Below, in pieces: positions 61,164 to 64,000 of a DNA stretch of 64,000 nucleotides; within the stretch, counting starts at the first letter, position 1; each line of letters begins with the position of its first letter. Made by a program: the position numbers and the translations under genes. The stretch covers positions 1 through 64,000 of the forward strand of contig NZ_JAATUR010000015.1 in the NCBI RefSeq assembly GCF_011881725.1, read 5' to 3'. The notes under the pieces were generated by a model. That model ran no database searches. It had not been told where the DNA came from and saw only the letters and a list, made by a program, of their open reading frames with translations. This DNA comes from Escherichia coli. Its GTDB lineage: Bacteria; Pseudomonadota; Gammaproteobacteria; Enterobacterales; Enterobacteriaceae.

Positions 61164-61784
61164 TTATTCTCCACAGGCAGGAAGTTGAGAAAGTTGTCCG
61201 GGCAACGTTTGGGCATACAATCCGGCGCGTTTTACTGCATTCACTACCGCTCGAGGCGTAATGGTTGCCCCGGTGAACTGGTCGAAATCACCACCATCTT
61301 TCTTCACCGCCCAGTGAGCATCGTCCGCGCCGCTGATTGTTTTACCCGCAAAATGGGTGATCCAGTCAGAAAGGCGCAGTTCGATTTTATCGCCAAGTCC
61401 CGGCGTTTCGTGATGCTCTGTCACACGGGTGCCAAGCACTGTACCGTTAAAATCGGCCCCAACCAACAGCTGAATCGCACCGGAATAACCATCTGGCGCG
61501 GTTGCCTCCAGAACGGCGGCTACCGGTTTATCATCCTGTTTTGCGATGTAAATCCGATGCTCACCTTTTCCTAACTCTGGTGCAGTCACTATATAGCAAC
61601 TTTGGGCCAGCGCGTTGTTATAGTGCCCGGCGGGCAACACCTGATCAAATAACGCTTTTTGTTGCAGACTGGCCTGTTCAGCAATTGTCGTTTTGGTCAT
61701 CTGGTTGATGGCCGCAGTTAACCCTGTTGAACCCGCTGCAAATAGCGCCAACGTAATGCCGTGTTTTCGGATAGTTTTCAGCAT
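61164..61784 (-). CDS. rsxG: RsxG, FMN-carrying subunit of the Rsx complex
   Basis: 206 residues: one N-terminal membrane helix then periplasmic FMN_bind domain; the covalent FMN Thr is in the motif [12 protein letters not shown] (about 168-179). Electrons pass from RsxC/RsxD through the membrane. 3-bp gaps to both neighbours. Confidence 0.96.
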   Translation of the reverse strand: MLKTIRKHGITLALFAAGSTGLTAAINQMTKTTIAEQASLQQKALFDQVLPAGHYNNALAQSCYIVTAPELGKGEHRIYIAKQDDKPVAAVLEATAPDGYSGAIQLLVGADFNGTVLGTRVTEHHETPGLGDKIELRLSDWITHFAGKTISGADDAHWAVKKDGGDFDQFTGATITPRAVVNAVKRAGLYAQTLPGQLSQLPACGE

Positions 61785-61787
61785 GGT

Positions 61788-62846
61788 TTATCCTTTGCGA
61801 TGGCCGTATACGCGTGGACGCGTGTAGTAATCGATCAGAGGAACCGTGATGTTCGCCAGCAGGACAGCAAAGGCCACGCCGTCGGGATAGCCGCCAAAAC
61901 TACGGATCAGCCAGACTAATAAGCCCGCCAGCGCACCGAAAATCAGACGACCGCGATTGGTGGTAGACGCGGTGACAGGATCGGTCAGAATAAAGAATGC
62001 ACCGAGCATGGTCGCGCCAGACAACAGATGAATCTGCGGTGAGGCTAATGTTTCCGGGGAAAACAGCCAACCCAAAATTGCGCACAGAGCCAGTGTCACT
62101 AAGAAACTGACGGGAATATGCCAACGAATCGCTTTCTGCCATAACAACCAAACACCACCAACCAGCCAGGCGAGGTTTACCCATTGCCAGCCAGCGCCCG
62201 CGAGAACACCGCTGTAGATCGGATACTGCATAATTTGCTCAACCGAATGACCGGCGCGAACAGAGGTTTTGAACGTATCCAGCGGTGTCGCCTGGCTAAT
62301 GCCATCGATACCTAAGCGAAGTGTGTTCATATCACCACCACTGGCGGTATGACCGTTGAAGATAATCTGTACAGCGTCGAGAAAACCAGGGATGTTGACC
62401 GCAATTTCATGCGGAGGCAACCAGCTGGTCATCTGCACCGGGAAGGAAATCAGTAAGACCACATAACCAATCATTGCCGGGTTAAACGGGTTTTGCCCCA
62501 GACCGCCATACAATTGTTTCGCGATGATCACTGCAAACACTGTACCCAGCACAACCATCCACCACGGTGCGAGAGGCGGAATACTTACCGCCAGTAATAA
62601 GCCCGTTAGTAATGCTGAGTTATCTTTTAACGTTGCAGCTACAGATTGCTTGCGCAGTTTGAGTACGAGGGCTTCGGCTAAGAGTGCACTGACCGAGGCC
62701 AACAGAATTTGAACGAGAGTACCCCAGCCAAAAAACCACAGTTGCGCAGCGATACCAGGGATGGTTGCGATCAGCACCAGCAGCATTATGCGCGATGTCT
62801 GGCGCTGGTTATGGGTATAAGGGGAGCTTGCTATTCTGAATACCAT
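61788..62846 (-). CDS. rsxD: RsxD, NqrB/RnfD-type membrane subunit
   Basis: 352 residues, ten or so membrane helices, with the FMN-attachment segment [26 protein letters not shown] (Thr near 187 in SGATM). Starts at the base next to the rsxC stop (62847), so translation is coupled. Confidence 0.96.
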   Translation of the reverse strand: MVFRIASSPYTHNQRQTSRIMLLVLIATIPGIAAQLWFFGWGTLVQILLASVSALLAEALVLKLRKQSVAATLKDNSALLTGLLLAVSIPPLAPWWMVVLGTVFAVIIAKQLYGGLGQNPFNPAMIGYVVLLISFPVQMTSWLPPHEIAVNIPGFLDAVQIIFNGHTASGGDMNTLRLGIDGISQATPLDTFKTSVRAGHSVEQIMQYPIYSGVLAGAGWQWVNLAWLVGGVWLLWQKAIRWHIPVSFLVTLALCAILGWLFSPETLASPQIHLLSGATMLGAFFILTDPVTASTTNRGRLIFGALAGLLVWLIRSFGGYPDGVAFAVLLANITVPLIDYYTRPRVYGHRKG

Positions 62847-64000
62847 TTAGTCCTCGTTTACAACCTTTTGCTGAGCGGCTTTTTTTGCCTGAACCCGGGC
62901 GATCGCCGCGGCAACCGCTGCTTTGCGCGGATCAACCTGTTCTTCCTGCTCTACGTTAGCCTGCTGTTGTTCAAGCTTACGTGCTTTGGCGCGGGCAATA
63001 GCAGCCTCGACGGCAGCTTTGCGCGGGTCGTTCTGTTCTTCCTGCTCTACGTTAGCCTGCTGTTGTTCAAGCTTGCGCGCTTTGGCGCGGGCAATAGCAG
63101 CCTCGACGGCAGCTTTGCGCGGGTCGATCTGTTCTTCCTGCTCTACGTTGGCCTGCTGTTGTTCCAGTTTACGTGCTTTGGCACGGGCAATAGCGGCTTC
63201 GACGGCAGCTTTGCGTGGGTCAATCAGTTCTTCTGGTTCTACGTTGGCCTGCTGTTGTTCCAGCTTGCGCGCTTTGGCACGGGCGATAGCAGCCTCGACG
63301 GCAGCTTTGCGCGGATCATTCTGCTCCGGCGATTCTTCGTTAGCTGGTTGTTGTTCAAGCTTGCGTGCTTTGGCGCGCGCGATAGCAGCCTCGACGGCAG
63401 CCTTGCGCGGATCATTCTGCTCCTGCGATTCTTCGTTAGCTGGCTGTTGTTCCAGCTTGCGTGCTTTAGCACGAGCAATTGCGGCTTCGACTGCTGCTTT
63501 ACGTGGATCGGCAACGACTGCATCGCCGTTGGTCTGTTGCAATTCTGCCTGTTTCGCTCTGGCTTGCGCTTTACGCGCTTCCCGTGCCGCAATAATCGCG
63601 CTGTTATCCGGGCGTTCGCCAGCTTTTATCACAATAGGCTGTGTGGCCTGGGCCTGTTTTTCTTTTACGCGAGCCAGAGCTGCAGCAATCGCATCTTTGT
63701 CTTTGGCAGCAGGTTGAACCGCCGCGTTCTTGTGTCGTTCAAGACGTGCGGCTTTTTCACGTTCCAGACGTGCCTGACGAGCTTCAAAGCGCGCTTTTGC
63801 CTCTGCGGTGCGTTTTTCTTCCTGACGAATGGCTGCAATCTCGGCTTTTTCCTGACGGAAATATTGCACAAGTGGGATATTGCTGGGGCAAACCCATGCG
63901 CAGGCCCCGCATTCAATACAATCGGCAATGTTATGTGTGGTGGCCTTATCGTGCTGCTGGCCTTTGCTAAACCAGTACAATTGTTGTGGCAAAAGATCGG
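62847..64000 (-). CDS. rsxC: RsxC, Fe-S subunit of the Rsx complex, C-terminal part (gene continues beyond window)
   Basis: About 384 C-terminal codons are present. The frame is open to the window end, so the N-terminal (NADH/FMN-binding-like) part is missing. Visible: the second [4Fe-4S] motif [12 protein letters not shown] (about 63,905), a Lys/Arg/Glu-rich linker, then six identical-length 32-residue repeats and a degenerate seventh, each beginning [20 protein letters not shown]. The final unit ends [10 protein letters not shown]. Repeat number varies between strains, so the total length cannot be stated. It ends exactly at the rsxD start. Confidence 0.95.
   Translation of the reverse strand, partial: DLLPQQLYWFSKGQQHDKATTHNIADCIECGACAWVCPSNIPLVQYFRQEKAEIAAIRQEEKRTAEAKARFEARQARLEREKAARLERHKNAAVQPAAKDKDAIAAALARVKEKQAQATQPIVIKAGERPDNSAIIAAREARKAQARAKQAELQQTNGDAVVADPRKAAVEAAIARAKARKLEQQPANEESQEQNDPRKAAVEAAIARAKARKLEQQPANEESPEQNDPRKAAVEAAIARAKARKLEQQQANVEPEELIDPRKAAVEAAIARAKARKLEQQQANVEQEEQIDPRKAAVEAAIARAKARKLEQQQANVEQEEQNDPRKAAVEAAIARAKARKLEQQQANVEQEEQVDPRKAAVAAAIARVQAKKAAQQKVVNED
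62850..63509 (-). repeat. rsxC 96-bp tandem repeat array
   Basis: Six 96-bp units (62934-63509) and an 84-bp degenerate end unit (62850-62933), encoding [26 protein letters not shown] units. Unit-to-unit DNA identity is high (repeats AGCAGCCTCGACGGCAGCTTT), which points to recent expansion/contraction and gene conversion. Confidence 0.9.

Noticed and set aside
62923..63717. Plus-strand open frame of 264 codons, Cys/Ala/Ser repeats
   Set aside because: It is antisense to the rsxC repeat array; its repeats mirror the 96-bp units and there is no ribosome-binding site.

Overview
The window is a chromosomal segment of Escherichia coli or a very close relative. Nearly every gene is recognisable as the E. 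coli orthologue, at the usual length, in the E. coli order ydiK-ydiJ-menI-ydiH-sufABCDSE-ldtE-lpp-pykF-fumD-ydhYVWXUT-ydhS-ydhR-valVW-ydhQ-mdtK-ribE-cfa-punC-punR-purR-ynhF-ydhP-sodB-mepH-grxD-lhr-rnt-gloA-nemA-nemR-ydhL-ydhF-sodC-ydhKJI-slyA-slyB-anmK-mliC-pdxH-tyrS-pdxY-gstA-dtpA-nth-rsxEGDC. A few proteins (SlyA, AnmK) differ from the K-12 sequences as I remember them, so this is probably not a K-12 derivative.

Left edge (1-1760): the only clearly accessory DNA. An AT-rich minus-strand gene for a PIN-like (DUF4935-type) nuclease-fold protein runs off the window start. It sits where ydiL would be expected, separated from the small RNA gene rprA by about 390 bp of non-coding DNA. From ydiK onward the backbone is standard.

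Region 1.7-17 kb: the ydiK/ydiJ divergent pair shares a PurR-like box and an ERIC element. It is followed by menI, ydiH, the RydB small RNA, the Fur-controlled suf Fe-S assembly operon, then ldtE, lpp (Braun lipoprotein), pykF with a Cra site, and fumD.

Region 17-27 kb: the FNR-box-controlled ydhYVWXUT operon encodes a poorly understood anaerobic redox complex: two 4x[4Fe-4S] ferredoxin subunits, an aldehyde:ferredoxin-oxidoreductase-type pterin enzyme, a b-type cytochrome membrane subunit, and two accessory proteins. One of these, YdhT, carries about thirteen perfect 9-residue repeats that look like a beta-solenoid. Then come FAD protein YdhS, YdhR, two tRNA-Val(GAC) genes, and the AIDA-repeat protein YdhQ.

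Region 27-46 kb: transport and metabolism (MdtK, riboflavin synthase, Cfa, purine nucleoside importer PunC with PunR, and PurR with its two operators), small membrane protein YnhF, SodB, peptidoglycan hydrolase MepH, glutaredoxin 4, helicase Lhr, RNase T, and the electrophile-detoxification operon nemR-nemA-gloA under a perfect NemR palindrome.

Region 46-64 kb: SodC, the YdhIJK efflux system and SlyA around a perfect SlyA palindrome, slyB under a class-I PhoP-box promoter, cell wall recycling and vitamin B6 genes (anmK, mliC, pdxH, tyrS, pdxY), gstA, dtpA, nth and the rsx electron-transfer operon, whose rsxC is cut by the window end. A 609-bp dtpA-nth gap contains a perfect CRP half-site palindrome and hairpins with no assigned transcript.

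The most worthwhile leads are the PIN-like accessory gene at the rprA junction, the YdhT repeat protein within the ydh redox operon, and the CRP-site-bearing dtpA-nth gap. I see no CRISPR array, intact prophage or insertion sequence.
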